A stretch of DNA of 18,866 bases, from the NCBI GenBank assembly GCA_964408735.1, contig CAYPAX010000088.1, forward strand, positions 1 to 18,866. The letters run 5' to 3'. Positions within the stretch are counted from its first letter, which is position 1, and the number at the start of each line of letters is the position of its first letter. Origin of the DNA: UBA7887 sp964408735 (lineage in GTDB: Bacteria; Pseudomonadota; Alphaproteobacteria; UBA7887). The notes below the pieces were generated by a model, which was not told where the DNA came from, did not search any database, and saw only the letters and a program-made list of their open reading frames with translations. Position numbers and translations under genes: made by a program. Positions 1-6,472 of this stretch are shown here, piece by piece.

Positions 1-54
1 CGGAATACACCTTAACTAGGCCGCCAACCTGTCCAACAATGTGGGACCACCTCA
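1..54. mobile_element. Probable terminus of an insertion sequence (IS3-like), interrupting the Rad52 gene
   Basis: The first 54 bases differ in character from the adjoining gene. Read on the minus strand, a Rad52-type reading frame runs leftwards and stops exactly where TGAGGTGGTCCCACATTG begins. A TG...CA terminus of this style is typical of IS3-family ends. Short stops in several frames at the left edge would fit the end of a transposase gene plus its non-coding tail. No transposase is visible, so the family assignment is a recollection of terminal-repeat style. It could instead be some other recombination junction. Confidence 0.4.
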
Positions 55-246
55 GTTTTCACCGACACATTTCAATGACACTGTCTCGCGGTTCCAGGCA
101 TCGGATCCGAATATCCGATTGGCCTCCGCGATCGTGTGCCAACCCTCGACATAGGAGAGCGTCATGCCATTCACCTCGCGGTACCTGACATTTTTCTCGC
201 TCAACTTCGCCGCCAGCGCCCTGCTGGTCTCTTCCGAAAAACCCAT
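52..246 (-). pseudogene. Truncated Rad52/Rad22-family single-strand annealing protein (N-terminal 64 aa)
   Basis: The 64 residues match the start of the Rad52/Rad22 annealing domain. The segment LSYVEGWHTIAEANRIFG, followed by the SDAW and NRET residues, corresponds to the conserved family motif YIEG...AN..FG...W. Phage and plasmid Rad52 homologues anneal complementary single strands during recombination and are usually well over 120 residues, so this copy lacks most of the DNA-binding fold. The stop codon is the TGA at the edge of the probable IS terminus. The ATG overlaps the stop of the upstream Gp157-like gene (TGATG), so the two were co-translated. It is probably non-functional, although a stable fragment cannot be excluded. 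The family call is from motif recognition. Confidence 0.75.
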
Positions 247-749
247 CAGCTCGTCCTCAGCACTACGGTCAATCGCGGAATTCCCAGCGTCGCCCCAGGC
301 ACAGTGTCCCCATTTTTGAGCACGGCTTTCAGGTTCATGCGATCAAGACGCGCCGGTGGCACCACCCAGTATGTTTCCGGGATCTCGTTCTCGTCGGTCA
401 CGACAAGAGCTGGCTGTGCCGCTTGCAGTGTCACCGTGAAGTCGGGCTGGGTCAGCCGCTTCATATCTGCTTGCTCCATGGCCTCCCGTGCGATCTCGCG
501 CTTTCGTTCGTATCGCGCTTCCAGGCGCTCGTGCCGGTTCTTCATGGCATGGATGCGCGACTTGAGGGCATCGGCTAAATCTCGGTCACCAAGTGCGGAT
601 CGGAGGACGCCAGCCACCAATTCTGGTAGATTGCTGATTCCTTCGAGAGTGTCGTTGAGTGTGTCGTCATTGATGTCCGAGAATTCCTCGCAAAGCTGTT
701 CCCGGAGATCACGATAGATGGAGATTTCGTGTGACATGTGCGTGTCCAT
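246..749 (-). CDS. Siphovirus Gp157-family protein
   Basis: A 167-residue protein with the Gp157 layout. Residues about 10-45 are an acidic helical segment. Residues about 60-105 form a charged, probable coiled coil (KSRIHAMKNRHERLEARYER). The C-terminal domain carries IPETYWVVPPARLDRM, then a GDTVPGATL stretch and a terminal LTVVLRTS. The family occurs in phages, prophages and integrative elements, often beside recombination genes; its biochemical role is not firmly known. I chose ATG 749 because GGTGG lies just upstream. A TTG at 761 and an ATG at 737 are alternatives. Its stop overlaps the Rad52 start by one base, giving a recombination-module operon that is cut at its 3' end. Confidence 0.8.
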   Translation of the reverse strand: MDTHMSHEISIYRDLREQLCEEFSDINDDTLNDTLEGISNLPELVAGVLRSALGDRDLADALKSRIHAMKNRHERLEARYERKREIAREAMEQADMKRLTQPDFTVTLQAAQPALVVTDENEIPETYWVVPPARLDRMNLKAVLKNGDTVPGATLGIPRLTVVLRTS

Positions 750-785
750 TTTCGCCACCAACGTTGTGCATTGTGTGATGTTATG

Positions 786-798
786 TGTACTGGGTACA
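786..798. promoter_or_regulatory. Candidate operator: 13-bp inverted repeat
   Basis: TGTACTGGGTACA has perfect 5-base arms (TGTAC/GTACA) around a 3-base centre. It lies between the divergent Gp157-like and XRE genes and overlaps the predicted -10 of the minus-strand promoter. It is a reasonable binding site for the neighbouring XRE regulator, but that pairing is an inference. Confidence 0.45.
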
Positions 799-819
799 TG
801 AATATGGGTGTATTGTCAA
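791..819 (-). promoter_or_regulatory. Candidate promoter for the Gp157-rad52 operon
   Basis: On the minus strand a perfect TTGACA (819-814) is followed after 17 bases by TACCCA (796-791). The -35 is ideal and the -10 is weak. The operator palindrome covers the -10, which suggests repression of this leftward operon by a bound regulator. Confidence 0.4.
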
Positions 820-841
820 ATCTTTGATGTTCCTATATTGT
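813..841 (+). promoter_or_regulatory. Candidate promoter for the XRE regulator, possibly giving a leaderless mRNA
   Basis: TTGTCA (813-818) is followed after 17 bases by TATTGT (836-841); a 15-base spacing to TATATT (834-839) is also possible. Initiation about seven bases downstream would fall at the ATG at 849, and no Shine-Dalgarno sequence is visible. The two divergent -35 elements share bases 814-818, so the promoters are back to back. Confidence 0.35.
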
Positions 842-848
842 TCTATTC

Positions 849-1088
849 ATGCAAATGATATTGCCAGTTCAACTGAAGATGGCCCGAGCTGCACTTGACT
901 TAGGCGTGCGGGATGTCAGCAAATTGACAGGCATATCTGCGAATACGATTAGCCGATATGAGAACGGGAGTGACGCGCGCGGCAGCACATTGCACAAGAT
1001 TCAACGGGTATTGGAAGAGGCCGGAATCGAGTTCCTCGATGAAAACGGAGGTGGACCCGGTGTTCGGTTGAATAGACGAGATAAATAG
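849..1088 (+). CDS. Small XRE-family helix-turn-helix regulator
   Basis: A 79-residue protein consisting almost only of an XRE helix-turn-helix. It begins ILPVQLKMARAALDLGVRDV, matching the usual first helix of this family (QL..AR..L...). The recognition segment follows as SKLTGISANTISRYENG at about residues 24-40. The tail FLDENGGGPGVRL is characteristic of a small alphaproteobacterial XRE subfamily, often encoded on mobile elements. The start at 849 keeps the first helix intact; 855 is an alternative, and 879 would remove part of the domain. There is no Shine-Dalgarno sequence. It is divergent from the Gp157-rad52 operon and probably controls it through the 786-798 palindrome. The family is clear from motifs; the target is inferred. 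Confidence 0.85.
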   Translation: MQMILPVQLKMARAALDLGVRDVSKLTGISANTISRYENGSDARGSTLHKIQRVLEEAGIEFLDENGGGPGVRLNRRDK

Positions 1089-1327
1089 CGCCTGCTATCC
1101 ACAAGCAAACTAAATTTATTATGAACCAGGTGTTCCAGACTGTGTCCAGGCAAGCCTTGACTAGCGTTTCGAGTCCGGGTGACTATCTATAAATTTCAAG
1201 ACCAGCAGGTTCCTAGCTCCCCGAATTACGAAACAAACCCAATTCCTTATTTTTGCTGATTATCAATTATATATTCACATCGCAGCCTCCGAGCACCCAT
1301 CTTAGACGTTGGTGTCACAGTGGTCTG
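1089..1327. other. Non-coding junction between the mobile-element remnant and the glycan module
   Basis: About 240 bases of AT-richer DNA with no convincing reading frame, ribosome-binding site, tRNA or rho-independent terminator on either strand. It separates the phage-like genes from the high-GC methyltransferase gene, so an ancient attachment site or deletion scar could lie here. I see no repeat that proves it. Confidence 0.5.
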
Positions 1328-2248
1328 TTACGGCTTCTGCGCGACCAGAACACAGCCTGCAACGGCTAGGTCGGCGTCGGCGAAACCTTTGAGTGGCGCC
1401 GGCAGTTGGGGCCGAATTTCACGCACGCAGGCGAGTGCCCGCTCGCGCAATCCCGTGTCGATCTCGCCCCAGGACGCCGGCGCGATCTCATCGGCAATTC
1501 CGGCAAGCCGCGTGATTCTCAGCGAGCCGCGCAGACCCGACCCCGCCAGCCACTGGCGCCAGGCCGGCAGCAACACGCGGTTGGGTCGGCCCGAGCCGCG
1601 GGTCATGGCCCGGTGCAGGGGCTCGAACAGGGTAAGGAAGGTGAGCGGGTGGTGGCCGGCGAACATGCCATGGTCGCGCATGTCGATGCGGTGGACCATG
1701 ACGCCGCCGGGGGCAAGCGCCACCGCCATATCGTCAAGCGCGCCGAGCGCGTCGTAGAGATGCTCCATGACCGCGCGCGAGAGGATAGCGTCGTAGCGCC
1801 CGGCGTGGTCGGTAAAGAAGCGTTCCGCCGGCAGGCCCGCGTGATAGCTGAGACCGGCGAGGGCGGCTTCCGGGTCGCCGAGACCGTGGCGCTCCGCTAG
1901 CGCCTCGTATATCGCCGCCTGCTGTGCTGCGTCGCGCCGGCTGCGGTAGCGGTCGATGGCGTGCACTTGCGCCGCGCCGCCGCCGAGCAGCAGCATGGCG
2001 ACGCCAAAATTGTCGCCGGGGCCGAGCTCCGCCACCGTGCCGGAAAATGCATCGCGTCTCGCATAGGCCAGATAATCCCCGTGCACGCGCTCAATATAGG
2101 CGAGCGAATCGGCCAGGGAGCTGCCCTCATGGCGAGAACCGGAAGTTGTTTTAATATTGCCGATGCGCAACTTATACCGAGCCCACCAGTCGTCCAGCAG
2201 GTAGTACACGCAGGTCGCCGGCACGCTGGCGCGCACGAGCTTCCGCAC
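1328..2248 (-). CDS. Class I SAM-dependent methyltransferase of the glycan cluster
   Basis: About 306 residues. The Rossmann motif I is VAELGPGDNFG, followed by an acidic strand end (VHAID) that would bind the SAM ribose. The post-motif is YDAILSRAVMEHLYD, and LAPGGVMVHRIDMRDHGMF follows, with a His-rich stretch as in polysaccharide-associated methyltransferases. The exact substrate cannot be read; a sugar hydroxyl or carboxyl on a surface glycan is likely from the neighbouring glycosyltransferases. The longest frame would start at GTG 2326 and run into the divergent glycosyltransferase gene. I prefer GTG 2248, giving VRKLVRASVP, which resembles the family N-terminus; GTG 2266 is also possible. 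It is transcribed away from the glycosyltransferase operon, so the two may share control in the short gap. Confidence 0.75.
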   Translation of the reverse strand: MRKLVRASVPATCVYYLLDDWWARYKLRIGNIKTTSGSRHEGSSLADSLAYIERVHGDYLAYARRDAFSGTVAELGPGDNFGVAMLLLGGGAAQVHAIDRYRSRRDAAQQAAIYEALAERHGLGDPEAALAGLSYHAGLPAERFFTDHAGRYDAILSRAVMEHLYDALGALDDMAVALAPGGVMVHRIDMRDHGMFAGHHPLTFLTLFEPLHRAMTRGSGRPNRVLLPAWRQWLAGSGLRGSLRITRLAGIADEIAPASWGEIDTGLRERALACVREIRPQLPAPLKGFADADLAVAGCVLVAQKP

Positions 2249-2316
2249 CCCACTACCTATACCCACTCTATCGCCATCCCGTGATATCGTTGCTTTCCCA
2301 CCCCCCAGATACCGCC
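2249..2316. promoter_or_regulatory. Divergent intergenic region between the methyltransferase and glycosyltransferase genes
   Basis: The roughly 70 bases between the preferred start codons are less GC-rich than their flanks and include a pyrimidine-rich run and CCTATACCCACTCTATC. The region must hold the promoters of both divergent units if they are expressed independently. I cannot pick convincing -35/-10 pairs, and there is no good Shine-Dalgarno before either start, so the boundaries are provisional. Confidence 0.3.
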
Positions 2317-3450
2317 ATGATGCCACAGACGCAAACCAACGACAGCCGCACGCCCCTGCCAGACCTCAGCCGCGGCGTCTTGCACGTGATTACGGGCCTG
2401 CATACGGGCGGCGCCGAGGCGCAGCTGGCCAATCTGGCGCTGGCCAATCATCGCGCCGGCATCGCGGTGGCGGTGGCTAGCCTGATTCCGGGCGGCGTCC
2501 ACCGCCAGCGCCTGGCCGATGCGGGCGTGGCGACCCTCGATCTCGGCATGCGCCGCGGCCACGGCTCGCTGCTCGCACCGCTGACCCTGGTGCGGCTGAT
2601 CCGCCGCACCCGCCCGGCCGTGGTGCAAAGCTGGATGTACCACGCAGATCTGCTGGCGACGGCCGCCTGGCTGCTGTCCGGGCGCTGGCGCTCGACCCGC
2701 CTGATCTGGGGTGTGCGCTGTTCCGACCTCGATATCGGGCGCTACCACCCGGCCCTGAAGAAGGTGATGAGCCGTTGCGCCAGCCTGTCGCGACTGCCGA
2801 GCGCCATCGTCGCCAACTCCGAAGCCGGGCGCCAAGCCCACATCGCGCTCGGCTACCGCGCCAAGCGTTTCGAGATTGTCGAGAACGGTATCGACACGGC
2901 TCGATTCCGGCCCGATGCCGAGGCGCGCGAAGCCGTGCGCAAGGATTACGGGCTCGATGCGGACACGCCGTTGATCGCCATCGTCGCCCGGGTCGATCCG
3001 ATGAAGGACTATCTGACGTTCATCCAGGCCCTCGACCGGCTCGACGGCGTGCATGCGCTGGCTATCGGTGAAGGCACCGACGGGCTCGGCGAAATCGAGC
3101 GCCTGATCACCCTGGGGCGCCGCGATGACGTGCCGCGCCTGCTCGCCGCCTGCGACGTGGTGGTCTCCAGCTCGGCCTTCGGCGAGGGCTTCTCAAACGC
3201 CCTGGCCGAGGGCATGGCCTGCGGCCTGCCGGCGGTGGCAACGGACGTCGGCGATGCCGCGCGCATCATCGGTGATTGCGGTCGCCTGGTACCACCGCGC
3301 AACCCGCCGGCGCTGGCGCAGGCGATCCGTGCCCTGCTCGACGCTGACCCGGCCGCCCTCGGCGCACAAGCCCGCGCCCGCATCGAAAGCGAATTTTCGG
3401 TGCCGCGCATGGTCGCCACCTTCAACGCCTTGCACGGGATCGGCGACTGA
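2317..3450 (+). CDS. Glycosyltransferase, GT4 family (GT-B fold)
   Basis: 377 residues with the GT-B layout. The acceptor-side Rossmann domain starts with VLHVITGLHTGGAEAQLANL (GGAE at about 31-34). The linker is VENGIDTARFRP, and the nucleotide-sugar domain begins IAIVARVDPMKDY. The retaining GT4 signature E-x7-E lies in FGEGFSNALAEGMACGLPAV near residues 287-306, followed by ATDVGDAARIIG. It should transfer a sugar from a nucleotide donor onto a lipid-linked or growing glycan at the inner face of the membrane; the sugar is unknown. I chose the ATG at 2317 over GTG 2281 because the extra residues look uncoded and would extend towards the divergent gene. ATG 2320 is equivalent. Its TGA overlaps the ATG of the next gene by one base, implying coupled translation. 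Confidence 0.88.
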   Translation: MMPQTQTNDSRTPLPDLSRGVLHVITGLHTGGAEAQLANLALANHRAGIAVAVASLIPGGVHRQRLADAGVATLDLGMRRGHGSLLAPLTLVRLIRRTRPAVVQSWMYHADLLATAAWLLSGRWRSTRLIWGVRCSDLDIGRYHPALKKVMSRCASLSRLPSAIVANSEAGRQAHIALGYRAKRFEIVENGIDTARFRPDAEAREAVRKDYGLDADTPLIAIVARVDPMKDYLTFIQALDRLDGVHALAIGEGTDGLGEIERLITLGRRDDVPRLLAACDVVVSSSAFGEGFSNALAEGMACGLPAVATDVGDAARIIGDCGRLVPPRNPPALAQAIRALLDADPAALGAQARARIESEFSVPRMVATFNALHGIGD

Positions 3451-5339
3451 TGTGCGGCATAGCCGGGATGGTGAGGCTGACCGGGCTGGATGCGCAGGTC
3501 CTGGCGCCGAAGCTCGACAACGCCATTACGCGGCTCGCCCCGCGCGGCCCGGACGCCAACGGCACTTGGCATGACAACCGCTGCGCCTTCGGCCATACCC
3601 GGCTTTCGGTCATCGACCTCAGCGATGCCGCCGGCCAGCCCATGGCGGCTCATGGTCTGGTGGGAAGCTACAACGGCGAGATCTACAATTTCGCCGACCT
3701 GCGCCGGGAGCTCGAAGCGGCCGGGATAACCTTCGACACGCGCTCCGACACCGAAGTGCTGCTGGCGGGTTGGCGCCATTGGGGCGAAGGCGTGCTGCCG
3801 CGCCTGGTCGGCATGTTCGCCTTTGCACTTTGGGATGCCGAGGCCGGTTGCCTGATCCTGGCGCGCGATCGCTTCGGCCAGAAACCCCTGCTCTATGCGG
3901 AGGACAAAGGCGCGCTATCGTTTGCCTCCGACCTGGTGGCGCTCGACTGCTTGCGCGGCGGTGGCGGCATCGATCCGGCGGCACTGCGCCTGCTGTTCAC
4001 CCTGCGCTATCTGCCCGAGCCCTGGTCGATCCGCCCCGGTGTACAGCGCCTGCCGCCGGGACATCTGTTGCGGCACGATGCATCTGGCACGCAGGTCCAG
4101 CGCTGGTATGACCTGGCAGAACAGCCCCGCCCTGAGTTCGCCGACGACAGGCAGGCGCTGGCGGAATTGCGCCAGCGTTTTGATGCCGCGGTGGAAGCGC
4201 GTTTGGTCGCGGATGTGCCGTTGGGTGTCTTTCTTTCGGGCGGCATTGATTCGGCCCTGGTCGCGGCCTCGATGGCACGGCTCGGCGGGCGCGTGGAAAG
4301 CTTCACGGTCGGCTTCGAGGGCGCCGCCGCCTATTACGAAGAACGGCCAGCCGCGCGCGCCGTGGCCGAACACCTCGGCTGCGTCCATAACGAGGTCAAT
4401 GTCGGGCCCGACGAGGCACTGGCAGCGTTGGAGGCCGTCTTCGACGGACTCGACGAGCCCTTTGCGGATTCCTCCGCCGTGCCGAGCTATCTGCTGGCGC
4501 AGGCGACCCGCCGCTCGGTCACGGTGGCGTTGTCCGGAGATGGCGCCGACGAAGTGTTCGGCGGCTATCGGAAGTATCGTGCCGAGCGCTACGCCGGCAT
4601 GTATCAGAGCCTGCCCGGGTCATTGCGCCGTGGCCTGATCGAACCTCTGGCGGCATGCCTGCCGGAATCGAAAAGCCACCCGGCCCTGGAAGCGGCGCGG
4701 CGGCTGCGGCGCTTCGTTGCCCACGCCGGAAAACATGCGTCGGCGCGCCAGGCCGGACTCAACCGCCTGCTCAGCGAGGACGCCCTCGATGCGCTGCTGG
4801 TGATGTCGGGCGAGACACCATCGCTGGAGGCCATGATTGCGGATTTGCGTGGCGGATCCGGTCACGCAGATCCGATCAACGCCATGCTCGCCGCCGATAT
4901 CGCCCTCGGCCTGCCCGGCGACATGCTGGTCAAGGTGGATCGCATGAGCATGGCGAACGGCCTCGAAGTGCGTTGCCCGTTTCTCGACCACCGCGTAGTG
5001 GAATGTGCCGCTGCCTTGCCCGGACGGCTCAAGGTGGGCGCACGCGCGGGCAAGATCGCCTTGCGGCAGGCTTTTGCGGACCGTTTGCCGGCTAGTGTTT
5101 TCGGCCACCCGAAAAAGGGCTTCGAAATGCCTATCGCAAGCTGGCTGACGGGACCGCTTGCCGACCTCACCCGGCGCGCCATCGACCCGGCCCGCCTGGC
5201 CGCCCAAGGTCTGTTTCGCCCGGAACTTCCCGCCGCGTGGTATGATGCCTTGAAAGGTGGCCGGCGCGACACCTCCGAGGCCCTGTGGACGATCGTGGCT
5301 TTCCAGGCCTGGTACGAACGCCACGGGGAGAGGCCATGA
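3450..5339 (+). CDS. asnB: Asparagine synthase (glutamine-hydrolysing)-type amidotransferase in a glycan operon
   Basis: 629 residues, the normal length for the class. Cys2 is exposed after Met removal (MCGIAG), forming the N-terminal nucleophile of a class II glutaminase. Other glutaminase residues are visible in RLAPRGPDANG, GSYNGEIYN and RSDTEVLL. The synthase half has the pyrophosphatase loop SGGIDS at residues 263-268, then LSGDGADEVFGGYRKY, DMLVKVDRMSMANGLEVRCPFLD and HPKKGFEMPIASWL. The family hydrolyses glutamine and uses ATP to amidate a carboxylate, classically aspartate. Copies embedded between glycosyltransferases are common in exopolysaccharide and exosortase loci and may amidate a uronic acid instead. 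The gene overlaps GT4 genes on both sides (TGATG and ATGA), so it belongs to that operon. The enzyme class is certain; the substrate is not. Confidence 0.9.
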   Translation: MCGIAGMVRLTGLDAQVLAPKLDNAITRLAPRGPDANGTWHDNRCAFGHTRLSVIDLSDAAGQPMAAHGLVGSYNGEIYNFADLRRELEAAGITFDTRSDTEVLLAGWRHWGEGVLPRLVGMFAFALWDAEAGCLILARDRFGQKPLLYAEDKGALSFASDLVALDCLRGGGGIDPAALRLLFTLRYLPEPWSIRPGVQRLPPGHLLRHDASGTQVQRWYDLAEQPRPEFADDRQALAELRQRFDAAVEARLVADVPLGVFLSGGIDSALVAASMARLGGRVESFTVGFEGAAAYYEERPAARAVAEHLGCVHNEVNVGPDEALAALEAVFDGLDEPFADSSAVPSYLLAQATRRSVTVALSGDGADEVFGGYRKYRAERYAGMYQSLPGSLRRGLIEPLAACLPESKSHPALEAARRLRRFVAHAGKHASARQAGLNRLLSEDALDALLVMSGETPSLEAMIADLRGGSGHADPINAMLAADIALGLPGDMLVKVDRMSMANGLEVRCPFLDHRVVECAAALPGRLKVGARAGKIALRQAFADRLPASVFGHPKKGFEMPIASWLTGPLADLTRRAIDPARLAAQGLFRPELPAAWYDALKGGRRDTSEALWTIVAFQAWYERHGERP

Positions 5340-6472
5340 AGATCCTCCAGCTCTGCGCGGTCGACTTCACGCTGTACCATTTCCTCATGCCGCTGATACG
5401 CAGCCTGGGCGATGCCGGCCACGAGGTCGTAGCGGCCTGTGCGGACGGTCCCCTGGCGGCGCAGGTGCGCGACGAGGGTATCCGCGTCGAGGCAGTGCCT
5501 TTCACGCGGGGCCTGCTGCGACCGCGCCAACACCTGGCCGCCTACCGGTCCCTGCGCGCGCTGCTGCGGCGCGAGCAGTTCGACATGGTACATGTACACA
5601 CACCCGTTGCGGCGTTGATCGGCCGCCTTGCCGCACGACACGAGGATGTGCCGAAGATCGTCTACACCGCCCACGGCTTCTATTTTCACGACCGCATGCC
5701 GGCCTGGAAACGCAGCGCCTATGTTGCGCTGGAACGGCTCGGCGGGCGCTATACCGACGTGCTCTTCACGCAAGCCGAGGAAGACGCGGAAACTGCGCGG
5801 CGTCTAAAGCTATGCCGCTCCGGCGTTATCGAGGCGATCGGCAACGGCGTCGACGTAACACGGTTTCATCCCACAACGGACCTCGGTGAACGAAAACGAA
5901 TTCGCACACAGCATGGCACACCAGCCGACGCCACCGTCGTCGTCATGATCGGCCGTCTGGTGGCGGAGAAAGGCTATCGCGAGCTTTTGACTGCCATGGG
6001 CAGTGTCGGCGCCCATTTGTGGATCGTCGGCGAGCGTCTGACCACGGAACATGCCCAGGATGTCGGCGATGCCCTGGACCAGGCCCGCGACGATCCCTAT
6101 CTCGGCCCTCGCCTGCATATGCTTGGTCAGCGAACCGATGTGGAAAGGCTGCTTCGTGCCGCGGATATCTTCACGCTGCCGTCGCATCGCGAGGGCATGC
6201 CGCGCTCGATCATCGAGGCCATGATGACGGGCCTGCCGGTGGTGGCGACCGACGTGCGCGGCAGTCGCGAGGAGGTGGTGCCGGAAGAGACGGGGCTGCT
6301 GGTGCCGGTCGGCGATGCGGTGTCTCTGGCGGCGGCACTCGACCGCCTGGCGCGGGATCCCGCGTTGCGCACGAGGCTCGGCGAGCAGGGTCTGCGCCGG
6401 GCGCGCGAGCTCTATGATGAGGATGTGGTGATCGAGCGGCAGCTGCGCCTGCTGGGGCTCAGCCAGTCTTGA
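5336..6472 (+). CDS. Glycosyltransferase, GT4 family (CapM/EpsD-like)
   Basis: 378 residues. The N-terminal domain has KILQLCAVDFTLYHFLMPLI, then VHVHTPVAALIGRLAA and IVYTAHGFYFH, typical of capsule and exopolysaccharide GT4 enzymes of the CapM type. The hinge is AIGNGVDVTRFHP. The donor domain has VVVMIGRLVAEKGY and the E-x7-E motif in EGMPRSIIEAMMTGLPVVAT, followed by DVRGSREEV. The ATG at 5336 overlaps the asnB stop (ATGA) and has GGAGAGG at suitable spacing, so an upstream in-frame start within asnB is rejected. The likely role is addition of a hexose or amino sugar to an undecaprenyl-linked glycan. Its last 14 bases overlap the convergent aminotransferase gene. The donor and acceptor cannot be deduced. 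Confidence 0.88.
   Translation: MKILQLCAVDFTLYHFLMPLIRSLGDAGHEVVAACADGPLAAQVRDEGIRVEAVPFTRGLLRPRQHLAAYRSLRALLRREQFDMVHVHTPVAALIGRLAARHEDVPKIVYTAHGFYFHDRMPAWKRSAYVALERLGGRYTDVLFTQAEEDAETARRLKLCRSGVIEAIGNGVDVTRFHPTTDLGERKRIRTQHGTPADATVVVMIGRLVAEKGYRELLTAMGSVGAHLWIVGERLTTEHAQDVGDALDQARDDPYLGPRLHMLGQRTDVERLLRAADIFTLPSHREGMPRSIIEAMMTGLPVVATDVRGSREEVVPEETGLLVPVGDAVSLAAALDRLARDPALRTRLGEQGLRRARELYDEDVVIERQLRLLGLSQS

Noticed and set aside
1161..1185. tRNA T-arm-like phrase (GTTTCGAGTCCGGG) that might mark an attachment site in a tRNA gene
   Set aside because: The loop has an extra T, the flanking bases do not form the 5-bp T stem, and no acceptor or anticodon arm can be built around it.
1320..2284. 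Several plus-strand open frames opposite the methyltransferase
   Set aside because: They are Arg- and Ala-rich shadows without motifs, while the minus-strand frame has a clear SAM-binding motif.
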